Source: Cupriavidus sp. 2SB (GTDB lineage: Bacteria > Pseudomonadota > Gammaproteobacteria > Burkholderiales > Burkholderiaceae). From it: DNA of 64,000 nt. The position numbers and the translations under genes were made by a program. The DNA lies in the NCBI RefSeq assembly GCF_005503625.1, contig NZ_SCMX01000034.1, positions 1 to 64,000 of the forward strand, read 5' to 3'. The notes under the pieces are model-generated. The model had not been told where the DNA came from, did no database searches, and worked only from the letters and a program-made list of their open reading frames with translations. Position 1 is the first letter of the stretch; every line of letters starts with the position of its first letter. Of the stretch, positions 27,735 to 37,177 are shown piece by piece.

Positions 27735-27880
27735 ATGGGCGTGGATGCAGTATTCGCAGAGTGCTTAAATCGGATCTTAAAAAGTCTCAATTGTCTTTAG
27801 GTGAGCGCGGGCATAGAGTGCCAGTGAGGCAGTTTCCTCCACCTGCAGAACGCTCCCCGTATCTGTCAGGCCATTTGAAA

Positions 27881-27906
27881 GCGCGGCGCCAGCCGCGCTT
27901 TTTTTT
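27881..27906 (+). terminator. Intrinsic terminator of the permease-to-carbamate-kinase operon
   Basis: GCGCGGC (27881-27887) pairs with GCCGCGC (27892-27898) and is followed by eight T. It lies about 150 bases after the carbamate kinase stop. Confidence 0.85.
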
Positions 27907-27931
27907 GTCTGCTTTTTCCCCTGCCCCTGGC

Positions 27932-27962
27932 GGGCGAGCCGCATGCCGCATGCGGCTCGCCC
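27932..27962. repeat. Strong inverted repeat before gshA
   Basis: GGGCGAGCCGCA (27932-27943) is the perfect complement of TGCGGCTCGCCC (27951-27962) around a 7-base loop. It has no T tract on either side that would make it a normal terminator. The remaining 143 bases to gshA show only a -10-like TACAAT at 28070-28075. Confidence 0.7.
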
Positions 27963-28105
27963 GCCGCCGCGGGGTTTGAAATAGGCGGATCGGCCCAATA
28001 TCTTCCTCCCTCAAGCTGGCTCCGCATAAGGTTATTTGTTGTGGGCCAGCAGCCCCTTGGCCGTTCCCTTACAATCGGGGCGGACAATAAAGCTGAAAAT
28101 TTAGG

Positions 28106-29407
28106 ATGGATATGGTCCCGCACCTCATCACCGCGCTGAACGGTCCACTGCTCGAGCTGGAAAAGAAGATCCTGGACGCCACACCGTCCATCGAGCGCTG
28201 GTTCAGGCTGGAATGGCAGGAACATACCCCGCCGTTCTATTGTTCCGTCGATCTGCGCAATGCCGGCTTCAAGCTGGCCCCGGTGGACACGAACCTGTTC
28301 CCGGGCGGTTTCAACAACCTGGCGCCCGAAATGCTGCCGCTGGCCGTGCAGGCCGCCATGGCCGCGATCGAGAAGATCTGCCCGGATGCCAAGAACCTGC
28401 TGCTGATCCCCGAACGCCACACTCGCAACATGTTCTACCTGCAGAACGTGGCGCGACTGTCGCTGATCATGCGCCAGGCCGGCCTCAACGTGCGCCTGGG
28501 TTCGCTGTCCGAGGAAATCACCGAGCCCACCCCGATCGAACTGCCCGACGGCCAGACACTGGTCGTGGAGCCGTTGGCGCGCCTGGGTTCGAAGGGCCGC
28601 CGCCTGGGGCTCAAGGACTTCGATCCCTGCTCGATCCTGCTGAATAACGACCTCTCGGCCGGCATCCCGCCGATCCTGGAGAATATCAACGAGCAATACC
28701 TGCTGCCGCCGCTGCATGCGGGCTGGTCCACGCGCCGCAAGAGCAGCCACTTCGCAGCCTATGACGAGGTGGCCAAGAAGTTCGCCAAGCTGATCGACGT
28801 CGATCCGTGGATGGTGAACCCTTACTTTGCCCGCGCCACTGGCGTGAACTTCCATGAGCGCATCGGCGAGGAAGAACTGGCCGATTCCGTGGAAGGCGTG
28901 CTCAAGAAGATTGCCAAGAAGTACCGCGAATACGGCATCAAGGAGACCCCCTACGTGGTGGTCAAGGCCGATGCGGGCACCTACGGCATGGGCATCATGA
29001 CCGTGCGCGATCCGTCCGAGATCAAGGGCCTGAACCGCAAGGAACGCAACAAGATGAGCGTGGTGAAGGAGGGGCTGGAAGTCTCCGACGTCATCATCCA
29101 GGAAGGCGTTCACACGTTCGAGAAGGTCAACGAGGCCGTGGCGGAACCCGTGGTCTACATGATCGACCGTTACGTGGTGGGTGGCTTCTATCGCGTGCAC
29201 ACGGGCCGGGGCAACGACGAGAACCTGAATGCGCCGGGCATGCATTTCGTGCCGCTGGCGTTTGCGCCGAACGGCATTCCGGACAGCCACGCCAAGCCGG
29301 GCGCGGCCGTGCCGAACCGTTTCTATATGTACGGCGTGGTGGCGCGGCTGGCATTGCTGGCCGCTTCGGTGGAACTCGAGAAGACCGACCCGAATCCGAT
29401 CCTTTGA
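28106..29407 (+). CDS. gshA: Glutamate-cysteine ligase
   Basis: A 433-residue cytosolic enzyme for the first step of glutathione synthesis, of the proteobacterial type found next to gshB in Burkholderiaceae and unrelated in length to the 518-residue E. coli GshA. Motifs include VDTNLFPGGFNNL, IPERHTRNMFYLQN and VVKADAGTYGMGIMTV, the last an ATP-binding glycine-rich loop. A second ATG at 28112 is possible. gshB follows by 102 bases. Confidence 0.9.
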   Translation: MDMVPHLITALNGPLLELEKKILDATPSIERWFRLEWQEHTPPFYCSVDLRNAGFKLAPVDTNLFPGGFNNLAPEMLPLAVQAAMAAIEKICPDAKNLLLIPERHTRNMFYLQNVARLSLIMRQAGLNVRLGSLSEEITEPTPIELPDGQTLVVEPLARLGSKGRRLGLKDFDPCSILLNNDLSAGIPPILENINEQYLLPPLHAGWSTRRKSSHFAAYDEVAKKFAKLIDVDPWMVNPYFARATGVNFHERIGEEELADSVEGVLKKIAKKYREYGIKETPYVVVKADAGTYGMGIMTVRDPSEIKGLNRKERNKMSVVKEGLEVSDVIIQEGVHTFEKVNEAVAEPVVYMIDRYVVGGFYRVHTGRGNDENLNAPGMHFVPLAFAPNGIPDSHAKPGAAVPNRFYMYGVVARLALLAASVELEKTDPNPIL

Positions 29408-29509
29408 TGCGAGGCGCGGTCTCCACGGGCCGCCCGCCTCCCTGTCCGCCCCCGGTCCGGCTCGGCTGAGCCGGATGTTCATTTCCTGACGCGAACGCGA
29501 CACCCCATC

Positions 29510-30463
29510 ATGCGCATCCTCTTCATTACCGATCCGCTGGAATCCTTCAAGACTTACAAGGATTCCACCTACGCCATGATGAAGGAGGCCGCGGCGCGCG
29601 GCCACGAACTGGCGTTCTGCCTGCAGTCGCAACTCTCGCTGTCGGCAGGCGTAGTCGAGGCCGTGACGCGTCCGCTGGACCTGACCGACGACGCGCACGA
29701 CTGGTTCCGCCTGGGCGATGCCGCCCTGACGCCCCTGGCCACGTTCGACGCCGTGCTGATGCGCAAGGACCCGCCGTTCGACATGGAATACGTGACCAGC
29801 ACCTGGCTGCTGGAGCTGGCCGAGAAGCAGGGCGCCCGCGTGTTCAACAAGCCGCAGGCGATCCGCGACCATTCCGAGAAGCTGGCGATCGGCCAGTTTC
29901 CGCAGTTCATCACGCCGACGCTGGTCACGCGCGATGCCGACCGGATTCGCGCCTTCCACGCCGAGCATCAGGACATCATCGTCAAACCGCTCGATGGGAT
30001 GGGCGGCATGGGCATTTTCCGGGTGGGCCCGGACGCGCTGAACCTGGGTGCCATCGTCGAGACGCTGGGCGACAACGGGGCGCGGACGCTGATGATCCAG
30101 CGCTACATCCCCGAGATCAAGGCGGGCGACAAGCGCATCCTGCTGATCGGCGGCAAGCCAGTGCCGTATTCGCTGGCTCGTATTCCGCAGGGCAGCGAGA
30201 TCCGGGGCAACCTGGCCGCAGGCGGCCTGGGCCGTGCGCAGGAACTGAGCGCGCGTGACCTGGAGATTGCCGAAACCCTGGCGCCGGGCCTGTGGAAGCA
30301 GGGCTTGCTGCTGGTGGGACTGGATGTGATCGGCGACTACCTCACCGAAGTCAATGTGACGAGTCCAACGTGTTTCCAGGAAATCGCGCAGCAGACCGGT
30401 TTCAATGTGGCGGGGATGTTCGTGGATGCGCTGGAAGCCGCGGTGGCAGCCGAGCGGCGCTGA
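29510..30463 (+). CDS. gshB: Glutathione synthetase
   Basis: A 317-residue ATP-grasp ligase that joins glycine to gamma-glutamylcysteine. The N terminus [24 protein letters not shown]-type pre-ATP-grasp domain, [13 protein letters not shown] loop (ATP lid), [21 protein letters not shown] and the metal-binding [12 protein letters not shown] motif are intact. Its length matches E. coli GshB. It lies between gshA and the PTS genes in the order seen in related beta-proteobacteria. Confidence 0.94.
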   Translation: MRILFITDPLESFKTYKDSTYAMMKEAAARGHELAFCLQSQLSLSAGVVEAVTRPLDLTDDAHDWFRLGDAALTPLATFDAVLMRKDPPFDMEYVTSTWLLELAEKQGARVFNKPQAIRDHSEKLAIGQFPQFITPTLVTRDADRIRAFHAEHQDIIVKPLDGMGGMGIFRVGPDALNLGAIVETLGDNGARTLMIQRYIPEIKAGDKRILLIGGKPVPYSLARIPQGSEIRGNLAAGGLGRAQELSARDLEIAETLAPGLWKQGLLLVGLDVIGDYLTEVNVTSPTCFQEIAQQTGFNVAGMFVDALEAAVAAERR

Positions 30464-30584
30464 GTTATCCACGAAATTTGGCAATCCGATGCGGAAGTGC
30501 CACAGTGGGGATCTCAGCCATAAAGACGGGAAGGGGCCGTAAGGCTGCCTGCTACAATTCGCAGCAGTCCAACGGATTCACATC

Positions 30585-31040
30585 ATGGCCGGAATTCTGA
30601 TCATCGCGCATGCGCCGCTAGCCTCGGCGCTGCGCGATTGTGCTGCCCACGTGTACTGCGGCCAGCCACCCCGGCTCGCAGCCATCGACGTGGCCGCCGA
30701 CGCCGACCCGGCAGCCGTGCTGGCCGAGGCGCGCCGCGGCCTGGAAGCCGTCTGCGAAGAAAACGGCGCGCTGGTGTTGACCGACATCTTCGGTGCCACG
30801 CCCGCCAACATCGCCGCCAAGCTGGCCGAGTCAGGCCGGGTCAAGGTATTGGCAGGCGTGAATCTGCCGATGCTCGTGCGCGCGATCTGCTATCGCACCG
30901 AAAAACTCGACCAGCTGGCCACCAAGGCCCTCGCCGGTGGCGCCCAGGGGGTGCTGCAGGTGGGTACCACCTCAGTCCAGAACCAAACCGCAAATCATCC
31001 CGACAAATATGCTGCAGAGGGACACAACCATCATCAATAA
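30585..31040 (+). CDS. PTS EIIA component, mannose type (regulatory)
   Basis: A 151-residue EIIA(Man)-type protein. The phospho-accepting histidine is H9 in IIAHAPLA, and the signature LTDIFGATPANIAAKL lies in the middle. No EIIB or EIIC gene is present. Together with HPr and EI this forms a truncated PTS that probably regulates carbon/nitrogen or polyhydroxybutyrate metabolism rather than transporting sugar. Its coding end overlaps the HPr start by 32 bases. Confidence 0.85.
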   Translation: MAGILIIAHAPLASALRDCAAHVYCGQPPRLAAIDVAADADPAAVLAEARRGLEAVCEENGALVLTDIFGATPANIAAKLAESGRVKVLAGVNLPMLVRAICYRTEKLDQLATKALAGGAQGVLQVGTTSVQNQTANHPDKYAAEGHNHHQ

Positions 31041-31278
31041 GCTCGGGCTGCATGCCCGTGCGTCCGCCAAGCTGACACAGCTCGCCGGAAAGTTTACAAG
31101 CCAGGTCAAAATGTCGCGAAACGGTCGCCAGGTTGACGCCAAGAGCATCATGGGCGTCATGATGCTGGCCGCCGGCATCGGCTCGACGGTTTCTATCGAG
31201 ACCGATGGCCCCGACGAGCAGGAAGCGATGGATGCGCTGCTGGCGCTGATCGCCAACCGGTTCGGCGAGGGCGAGTGA
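31009..31278 (+). CDS. ptsH: PTS phosphocarrier HPr
   Basis: An 89-residue HPr. H15 in GLHARASA is the PEP-dependent site, and S46 in AKSIMGVM is the position used by HPr kinase/phosphorylase. The ATG at 31009 lies inside the 3' end of the EIIA gene (32-base overlap) with an in-frame alternative not seen downstream before the HARAS motif, so the overlap appears genuine. EI follows 47 bases downstream. Confidence 0.9.
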   Translation: MLQRDTTIINKLGLHARASAKLTQLAGKFTSQVKMSRNGRQVDAKSIMGVMMLAAGIGSTVSIETDGPDEQEAMDALLALIANRFGEGE

Positions 31279-31325
31279 GTGTCGCCACAATAAAAATTTC
31301 TTAAACGTTCCTGACGGAGCGGGTC

Positions 31326-33083
31326 ATGCCCTTTGCCTTGCACGGCATTCCGGTTTCGCGTGGGGTCGCCATCGGGCGCGCCCACATCCTGGCGCCCGCG
31401 GCGCTCGATGTTTCGCATTACCTGGTCGATGAGGATCGGCTCGATGCGGAAGTAGAGCGATTGCGCGCGGCGCGTGCCGCCGTGCGCGCCGAGCTTGTCA
31501 CGTTGAAGCGCGACCTGCCGCGCGATGCGCCCGAGGAGATGGGCGCGTTCCTGGATGTCCACGCGATGATCCTCGACGACGAAGCCCTGTCGCGCGAACC
31601 CGAACAGTTGATCCTGACTCGCCGCTACAACGCGGAGTGGGCGCTGACCACGCGGCTCGAAGAGCTGATGCGCCAGTTCGACGAAATCGAGGACGAATAC
31701 CTGCGCGAGCGCAAGGCCGACATCCAGCAGGTGGTGGAGCGGATCCTGAAGGTGCTGGCCGGCGCGCCTGTGCTGGCCCCGGCGCCTGTACCGGCGCTGG
31801 CGCCCGATGGCGAGGCGGCACCGGGCGTGATCGTCGTGGCCCACGATATCGGCCCCGCCGACATGCTCCAGTTCAAGCACACGATGTTCCACGGCTTCGT
31901 GACCGACCTGGGCGGGCGCACCTCGCACACGGCCATCGTCGCGCGGAGCCTGGATATCCCGGCCGCTGTCGGCGTCAAGAGCGCCAGCGAGCTGATCCGG
32001 CAGGACGACTGGGTGATCATCGACGGCGATGCCGGCCTGGTGATCGTGGATCCGTCGGCCATCATCCTCGAGGAATACCGCCACCGCCAGAGCGAACGCG
32101 CGCTGGAGAAGAAGCGGCTGCAGCGCCTGCGCCATATGCCGGCGGTGACGCTGGACGGGCTGGAAATCGAACTGCTGGCCAATATCGAACTGGCGGAGGA
32201 CGCCGGCGCAGCGCTGTCCGCCGGTGCCGTGGGCGTGGGTCTGTTCCGTTCCGAATTCCTGTTCATGAACCGGCGCAGCGAGATGCCGGACGAGGAAGAG
32301 CAGTTCCTGGCCTATCGCAACGCCGTGGAGGCGATGCACGGCTTGCCGGTGACGATCCGCACCATCGACGTGGGCGCCGACAAGCCGCTGGACGGACTGA
32401 GCGATGATTTCGAGACGGCACTGAACCCGGCTCTGGGACTGCGCGCCATCCGCTGGTCGCTGTCGGAGCCCGGGATGTTCCTGACGCAGTTGCGCGCGCT
32501 GCTGCGGGCGTCGGCCTTCGGACCGGTTCGCCTGCTGATTCCGATGCTGGCCCATGCCAGTGAGATCGATCAGACCCTGGACCTGATTGCGCAGGCCAAG
32601 CGCCAGTTGGACCAGCGCGGCCTGCCGTACGACCCTGGCATCAAGATCGGCGCCATGATCGAGATTCCGGCCGCCGTGCTGATGCTGCCACTGTTCCTCA
32701 AGCGCATGGATTTCCTGTCGATCGGCACAAACGACCTGATCCAGTACACGCTGGCCATTGATCGCGCCGACAACGCCGTGGCGCATCTCTATGACCCGCT
32801 GCATCCGGCCGTGCTGCAACTGATCGCCCGCACCATCCGCGAAGCCAACCACGCCGGCGTGCCTGTGGCGGTCTGCGGCGAAATGGCAGGAGACCCTGTC
32901 ATGACGCGACTGCTGCTGGGCATGGGTCTGCGCGAGTTCTCGATGCACCCGGCGCAATTGCTCCGCGTGAAGCAAGAGATCATCCACGCCGACTGCGAGC
33001 GCCTGTGCAAGGTCGTGGATCAGATCCTGAACTGCTACGAACCCGACGAACTGGCCAGCGCCCTGAAGCAGCTGGCAGCGTGA
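31326..33083 (+). CDS. ptsI: PTS enzyme I (phosphoenolpyruvate-protein phosphotransferase)
   Basis: A 585-residue EI. The phosphohistidine is H201 in GGRTSHTAIVARS. The PEP-binding TIM barrel carries GLFRSEFLFMNR, TIDVGADKPL and the CGEMAGDP loop with the active-site cysteine. It phosphorylates HPr using PEP. The gene ends with a strong terminator, closing the EIIA-ptsH-ptsI unit. Confidence 0.94.
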   Translation: MPFALHGIPVSRGVAIGRAHILAPAALDVSHYLVDEDRLDAEVERLRAARAAVRAELVTLKRDLPRDAPEEMGAFLDVHAMILDDEALSREPEQLILTRRYNAEWALTTRLEELMRQFDEIEDEYLRERKADIQQVVERILKVLAGAPVLAPAPVPALAPDGEAAPGVIVVAHDIGPADMLQFKHTMFHGFVTDLGGRTSHTAIVARSLDIPAAVGVKSASELIRQDDWVIIDGDAGLVIVDPSAIILEEYRHRQSERALEKKRLQRLRHMPAVTLDGLEIELLANIELAEDAGAALSAGAVGVGLFRSEFLFMNRRSEMPDEEEQFLAYRNAVEAMHGLPVTIRTIDVGADKPLDGLSDDFETALNPALGLRAIRWSLSEPGMFLTQLRALLRASAFGPVRLLIPMLAHASEIDQTLDLIAQAKRQLDQRGLPYDPGIKIGAMIEIPAAVLMLPLFLKRMDFLSIGTNDLIQYTLAIDRADNAVAHLYDPLHPAVLQLIARTIREANHAGVPVAVCGEMAGDPVMTRLLLGMGLREFSMHPAQLLRVKQEIIHADCERLCKVVDQILNCYEPDELASALKQLAA

Positions 33084-33101
33084 AGGCGGCCGAGCCAACC
33101 A

Positions 33102-33126
33102 ACCCTTCCTTGTGAAGGGTTTTTTT
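33102..33126 (+). terminator. Intrinsic terminator after ptsI
   Basis: ACCCTTC (33102-33108) pairs with GAAGGGT (33114-33120) and is followed by a run of T. It lies 18 bases after the ptsI stop. Confidence 0.85.
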
Positions 33127-33234
33127 ACGTTGGCGTTTTACCGATTGCGCCACTTTTCATCAGTGAAAGTGCGGCAATCGATCCTTGAAATTGTCCAGGC
33201 AATGCGTCGCGTGCACGGCAGTTCTCATTCGTTT

Positions 33235-33253
33235 AATGGGAATTGTTATCATT
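33235..33253. promoter_or_regulatory. Fur-box-like operator before bfd
   Basis: AATGGGAATTGTTATCATT reads on the other strand as AATGATAACAATTCCCATT. This is close to the classic Fur consensus AATGATAATNATTCTCATT (mismatches at only a few positions). It lies about 73 bases before the bfd start, so iron repression of bfd is likely. Confidence 0.65.
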
Positions 33254-33325
33254 TTGGTTCTCTGTTATTCTGCCTCTCATCGCGTTCGGCATGCCGGTGC
33301 CGACGCTGCTCCGCAGGAGGCTTTT

Positions 33326-33631
33326 GTGTACGTTTGCATTTGCAACCAGGTTACCGACCGTGAGATTCACGGCGCTGTGCATCTTGGCGTGACCACGATG
33401 GACGAGCTTGCCGAAACGCTTGGCGTAGGAACCTGCTGTGGCCGTTGCCGCGATTGCGCGAAGCAAGTGCTGTGCGAAGGCGTGGCCGCCGTACAGGATA
33501 TGAAGGTCTCCAGCCTCTCGGCCATCAAGGTCGTGGAAATTTCCGTTTGTTCGACTGCTTCGTCACATGCCATAATCGAGGCTCGTGACCCGGCAGTTGC
33601 GAACGATCAGCGCACGGCGCTGGTTGCCTGA
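33326..33631 (+). CDS. bfd: Bacterioferritin-associated ferredoxin
   Basis: A 101-residue protein whose N-terminal half is a Bfd-type [2Fe-2S] domain: C4-I-C6 and C38-G-R-C41 are the expected ligands. Bfd docks on bacterioferritin and reduces its stored iron for release. The GTG start at 33326 has an ideal SD (AGGAGG, five bases away); no ATG gives the conserved start. The C-terminal 45 residues are longer than the 64-residue E. coli Bfd and have no obvious motif. A Fur-like box precedes it and bfr follows. Confidence 0.87.
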   Translation: MYVCICNQVTDREIHGAVHLGVTTMDELAETLGVGTCCGRCRDCAKQVLCEGVAAVQDMKVSSLSAIKVVEISVCSTASSHAIIEARDPAVANDQRTALVA

Positions 33632-33700
33632 AGCCTTTTTGGCTGAGTTAGCTCACTTAGCACAGCGAGACTGTTCACAGAACAAAGCGTGAATTGAGAA

Positions 33701-33733
33701 GCGCGCCCACGGAGGATATCCGCGGCGCGCTTT
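33701..33733 (+). terminator. Possible terminator between bfd and bfr
   Basis: GCGCGC (33701-33706) and GCGCGC (33725-33730) with an inner GGATATCC palindrome can form a stem-loop followed by TTTGTT. The T run is weak. Confidence 0.4.
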
Positions 33734-33809
33734 GTTGCTTGCGTGTTTTGTCGTGCTGGCCTTCGTGGAAGCCGGGTTCATTGTTGTCTGCAATCCAACA
33801 GGAGCCCCC

Positions 33810-34289
33810 ATGAAAGGTGACAAGAAGGTCATCCAGCATCTGAACGCCCAGCTCAAGAACGAGCTGACCGCGATCAACCAGTATTTCCTCCACGCACGTA
33901 TCTATCGCCACTGGGGCCTGAAGAAGCTCGGTGATGTCGAGTACAAGGAATCGATCGGCGAAATGAAGCACGCCGACCGCCTGATCGACCGCATCCTGAT
34001 GCTCGACGGCCTGCCGAACCTGCAGGACCTGCACAAGGTGATGATCGGCGAAGACACGCCCGAGATCCTCAAGTGCGATCTGAAGCTCGAGCAGACTGCG
34101 CACGGCACGGTCAAGGAAGGTATTGCGTATTGCGAGTCGGTCGGTGACTACGTCAGCCGCGAACTCCTGGTCGATATCCTCACGGACACCGAGGAACATA
34201 TCGAATACCTGGAAACGCAACTGGACCTGATCGACAAGGTTGGACTGCAGAACTACCTGCAGTCCCAGATGGAGCCGGGCGCGCAATAA
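33810..34289 (+). CDS. bfr: Bacterioferritin
   Basis: A 159-residue heme-containing ferritin subunit. Ferroxidase residues E18, E51 and H54 and the heme ligand M52 are all at their standard positions ([19 protein letters not shown]). E94 and E127/H130 equivalents are in LKLEQ and TEEHIEY. It stores iron as a ferric mineral in a 24-mer shell. SD AGGAG precedes the ATG. It lies 178 bases after bfd. The following 225 bases to the next gene hold nothing I recognise. Confidence 0.95.
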   Translation: MKGDKKVIQHLNAQLKNELTAINQYFLHARIYRHWGLKKLGDVEYKESIGEMKHADRLIDRILMLDGLPNLQDLHKVMIGEDTPEILKCDLKLEQTAHGTVKEGIAYCESVGDYVSRELLVDILTDTEEHIEYLETQLDLIDKVGLQNYLQSQMEPGAQ

Positions 34290-34514
34290 GCGCGCCGGTC
34301 CACGGCCGGCCGCCTCCGGAAACGGGGTGGCGGGTCAGGCGCGTGGCGCAGGATGGCGCCGCGCCCGAGTGTGAAGCGGTGCAATAACCTTTCTCATTCG
34401 GATTCTTGTCTTCATCCAGTCGTTCGTCTTCTGCGACGCATCGCGCCAGTCACGGCGACCCAACGGGGAGGGGGCTCCACCGACGGGTCGCCGGCAGCAC
34501 CGGCGCCGACCCTC

Positions 34515-35276
34515 TCAAATCCCCTCGGTTTTTCCGCTACAGACCTCGCAGCCCGGGGTGCGTGCCAGCCGCATCGTGGTCCATTCCATCGACAGTGCAT
34601 TGACCATCAGCAGCCGTCCCGAGAGGGTCTGACCGACGCCGGTCAGCAGCTTCAAAGCCTCGGCGGCCTGGACCGTACCGACCATGCCGACCAGCGGCGC
34701 GAAGACGCCCATCGTGGCGCACGCGGCTTCGGGAGCGGGTTCCGATGGCGGGAACAGGCAGGCGTAGCAGGGCGCGTCGGGCTGGCGGAGGTCGTACACA
34801 CTGACCTGGCCGTCGAACCGCAACGCGGCGCCGGACACCAGCGGTTTTCGATGTGTCAGGCAGGCGCGGTTCACAGCCTGTCGCGTTGCAAAATTGTCAC
34901 AGCAGTCCAGCACGACATCGGCCTGCGCCACAAGGGCGTCCAGTTCGGCATCGCCCACGCGTTGCGGCACCAGGCGGATGTCGATATCGGGATTGATCCG
35001 CAGCAGGCCCTCACGCGCTGACTCCACCTTGGGACGGCCGACGTTGGCCATGGTGTGCAGGATCTGGCGCTGGAGGTTGGTCAGGTCCACCTCGTCATCA
35101 TCGACGATGGTGATCCGTCCCACGCCAGCCGAGGCCAGGAAGGGTAGTGCCGCAGCGCCCAGGCCTCCCGCGCCGATGACCAGCGCGTGGCCGGCCAGCA
35201 GCCGTTGCTGGCCTTCGATGCCCAGTTCGTCCAGCAGGATGTGGCGCGAGTAGCGCAGCAACTGATCGTCATTCAT
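34515..35276 (-). CDS. ThiF/MoeB/HesA-family adenylyltransferase
   Basis: A 253-residue E1-like enzyme that adenylates the C-terminal Gly-Gly of a ubiquitin-like sulfur carrier (ThiS or MoaD). The N terminus DQLLRYSRHILLDELG, nucleotide loop GAGGLGAAALPF, Arg finger LQRQILH and the zinc-binding CxxC pairs (CYACLFP, CEVCSG) are present. No thiS or moaD gene is adjacent, so whether it serves thiamine or molybdopterin synthesis is open. It lies downstream of ctpA on the same strand. Confidence 0.87.
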   Translation of the reverse strand: MNDDQLLRYSRHILLDELGIEGQQRLLAGHALVIGAGGLGAAALPFLASAGVGRITIVDDDEVDLTNLQRQILHTMANVGRPKVESAREGLLRINPDIDIRLVPQRVGDAELDALVAQADVVLDCCDNFATRQAVNRACLTHRKPLVSGAALRFDGQVSVYDLRQPDAPCYACLFPPSEPAPEAACATMGVFAPLVGMVGTVQAAEALKLLTGVGQTLSGRLLMVNALSMEWTTMRLARTPGCEVCSGKTEGI

Positions 35277-35290
35277 GGCTCGATACCAAT

Positions 35291-35322
35291 GAAAACGGCC
35301 CGACGGTGCGATACCGTGGGCC
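35291..35322 (-). terminator. Possible terminator of ctpA
   Basis: On the minus strand an imperfect stem (GGCCCACGGT with ACCGTCGGGCC, 35297-35322) is followed by GTTTTC. It lies between the ctpA stop and the ThiF-family start. The short T run makes it a modest candidate. Confidence 0.5.
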
Positions 35323-35367
35323 GTGAATATGGGCGAAAACGCGCCGCCGCAGCCGCGCGCCTTCTGC

Positions 35368-36975
35368 TTACTTCTTGCCGGTAGGCGTGCCCAGCGGCTG
35401 GCCGATCGGCGCGCTGGCAGGCGGCTGGCTGGCCGGTGCCGCAGGCTTGGCGGGCGCCGGCTTGGCAGCGGGCTTCGCGGCCTTGCCGTCCTGCTTTTCT
35501 TCCTTGGTGTCCGGCTTGCCGGCGGTGCCAGTGGCTTCCAGGCGTGACTTCGAGCGTTGCACGGGCTTGCCGTCGAGCTGCGCGATGGCCTGCTGCAACA
35601 TGAAGTCCTCCGGCGAGCCGAACTCCACCGGCTTCTTCTTGCGTTCCTTTTCGCGCTCTTCAGCCGTCTTCTTCGAGTTTTCTTCTTCCAGGCGACGCAG
35701 TTCGTCCACGCGGCGACGCTCGCGTTCGTTCATTTCCGGCTCTTCCGATTCCTGCTTGTTGTGCAGGTGGCGCTCGGTGTCGATCTCGCGCGTGATCAGT
35801 GCGTCATCCGGATCGCCTTCGGGATTCTGGTCGACCGGGATGTCAGGACGGATGCCCTTGGCCTGGATCGACTTGCCCGACGGCGTGTAGTAGTACGCGA
35901 TCGTCAGCTTGATGCCGGTGTCGTTGGTCAGCGGACGCACGGTCTGGACCGAGCCCTTGCCGAACGTGGTCTTGCCCATGATCAGCGCGCGCTTGTGATC
36001 CTGCAGCGCGCCGGCCACGATTTCCGAAGCCGATGCCGAGTAGGCGTTGGTCAGCACCACCATCGGCAGCTTCTTGAACTGCGGCGGCAGATCCTTGAGC
36101 GGATCATCCTCGAGCGACGAGAGGCGATAGTTGTTGAACGTTGCCTTGTAGACGCGCTTGGCGTCGGGCACCTGGCCGTTGGTGGACACCACCGTGGAAT
36201 CGTCGGGCAGGAACGCCGCGGCCACGCCGACCGCGCCCTGCAGCACGCCGCCACCGTTATTGCGCAGGTCCAGGATGATGCCCTTCAGGTTCGGGTTCTT
36301 CTCCGCCATTTCCTTGAGGCGGCGGCCCAGGTCGGCCACGGTGCGCTCCTGGAAGCTCGTCAGGCGTACCCAGCCGATGGTGTTGTTGTCGAGCATCTTG
36401 GTCTTGACCGACTGCACGCGGATCTCGGCGCGCGTGATCGAGACCGGGAACGTGCGTTCCTCGCTCTTGCGATAGATGGTCAGCGTAACCTTGGTGCCCG
36501 GCTCGCCCCGCATGCGCTTGACCGCTTGCTCCAGCGGCAGGCCGCGCACCGGCTTGTCGTCGATACGGGTAATCAGGTCGCCCGGCTGGATGCCAGCGCG
36601 GAAGGCCGGCGTGTCCTCGATCGGGTTGATGACCTTGACCAGGCCCTCTTCCTGCGAAATCTCGATACCGAGGCCGGCAAAGCGGCCGCGCGTGCCTTCC
36701 TGCAGTTCCTTGAAATCCTTCTCGTCGAGATAGGCCGAATGCGGATCGAGGCTGGCGACCATGCCCTTGATGGCTTCGGTCAGCAGCTTCTTGTCGTCCA
36801 CGGGCTCCACATATTCGCGTTTGATTTGCCCGAAGATGTCGGACATCAGCCGCAACTGGTCGAGTGGCAGTGGCCCGGAGGAATTCTGGGCCGTGGCCGA
36901 GATTTGCAGCGTGGCCAGCACGCCGGCAACGACGCCGACCGAGACGAGGCTAATGTTCTTGAGCGTCTTACGCAT
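35368..36975 (-). CDS. ctpA: C-terminal processing protease CtpA (S41 family)
   Basis: A 535-residue periplasmic serine protease. An N-terminal hydrophobic signal/anchor covers 8-28. A PDZ domain lies at about 95-175 (GRFAGLGIEI, IEDTPAFRAGIQPGDLI). The S41 catalytic domain has SASASEIVAG and FGKG with S315 and K340 25 residues apart, as in E. coli Tsp. The C terminus is a long Lys/Glu then Pro/Ala-rich tail. The ATG at 36975 is chosen for the signal segment. It lies downstream of gpmA on the same strand and may share its transcript. Confidence 0.9.
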   Translation of the reverse strand: MRKTLKNISLVSVGVVAGVLATLQISATAQNSSGPLPLDQLRLMSDIFGQIKREYVEPVDDKKLLTEAIKGMVASLDPHSAYLDEKDFKELQEGTRGRFAGLGIEISQEEGLVKVINPIEDTPAFRAGIQPGDLITRIDDKPVRGLPLEQAVKRMRGEPGTKVTLTIYRKSEERTFPVSITRAEIRVQSVKTKMLDNNTIGWVRLTSFQERTVADLGRRLKEMAEKNPNLKGIILDLRNNGGGVLQGAVGVAAAFLPDDSTVVSTNGQVPDAKRVYKATFNNYRLSSLEDDPLKDLPPQFKKLPMVVLTNAYSASASEIVAGALQDHKRALIMGKTTFGKGSVQTVRPLTNDTGIKLTIAYYYTPSGKSIQAKGIRPDIPVDQNPEGDPDDALITREIDTERHLHNKQESEEPEMNERERRRVDELRRLEEENSKKTAEEREKERKKKPVEFGSPEDFMLQQAIAQLDGKPVQRSKSRLEATGTAGKPDTKEEKQDGKAAKPAAKPAPAKPAAPASQPPASAPIGQPLGTPTGKK

Positions 36976-37177
36976 GAGGGCAGCCTGAACGTGTGAGGAT
37001 TTTTGCAAGGTGAAATCCAGCCGAAGGCGGAGGGCGACCGGCGCGGATTTGACCGACAGTATAAGAGCGTGCGCAGAAAAAGGCCTGCGGGCCACCAGAC
37101 CACGGTGGGGGTGGCCACACAACGGGTGCAGCGCCTACCCGGACGCAGTCCGGGCCGGCGCTGCGGCGCACCGGTTG

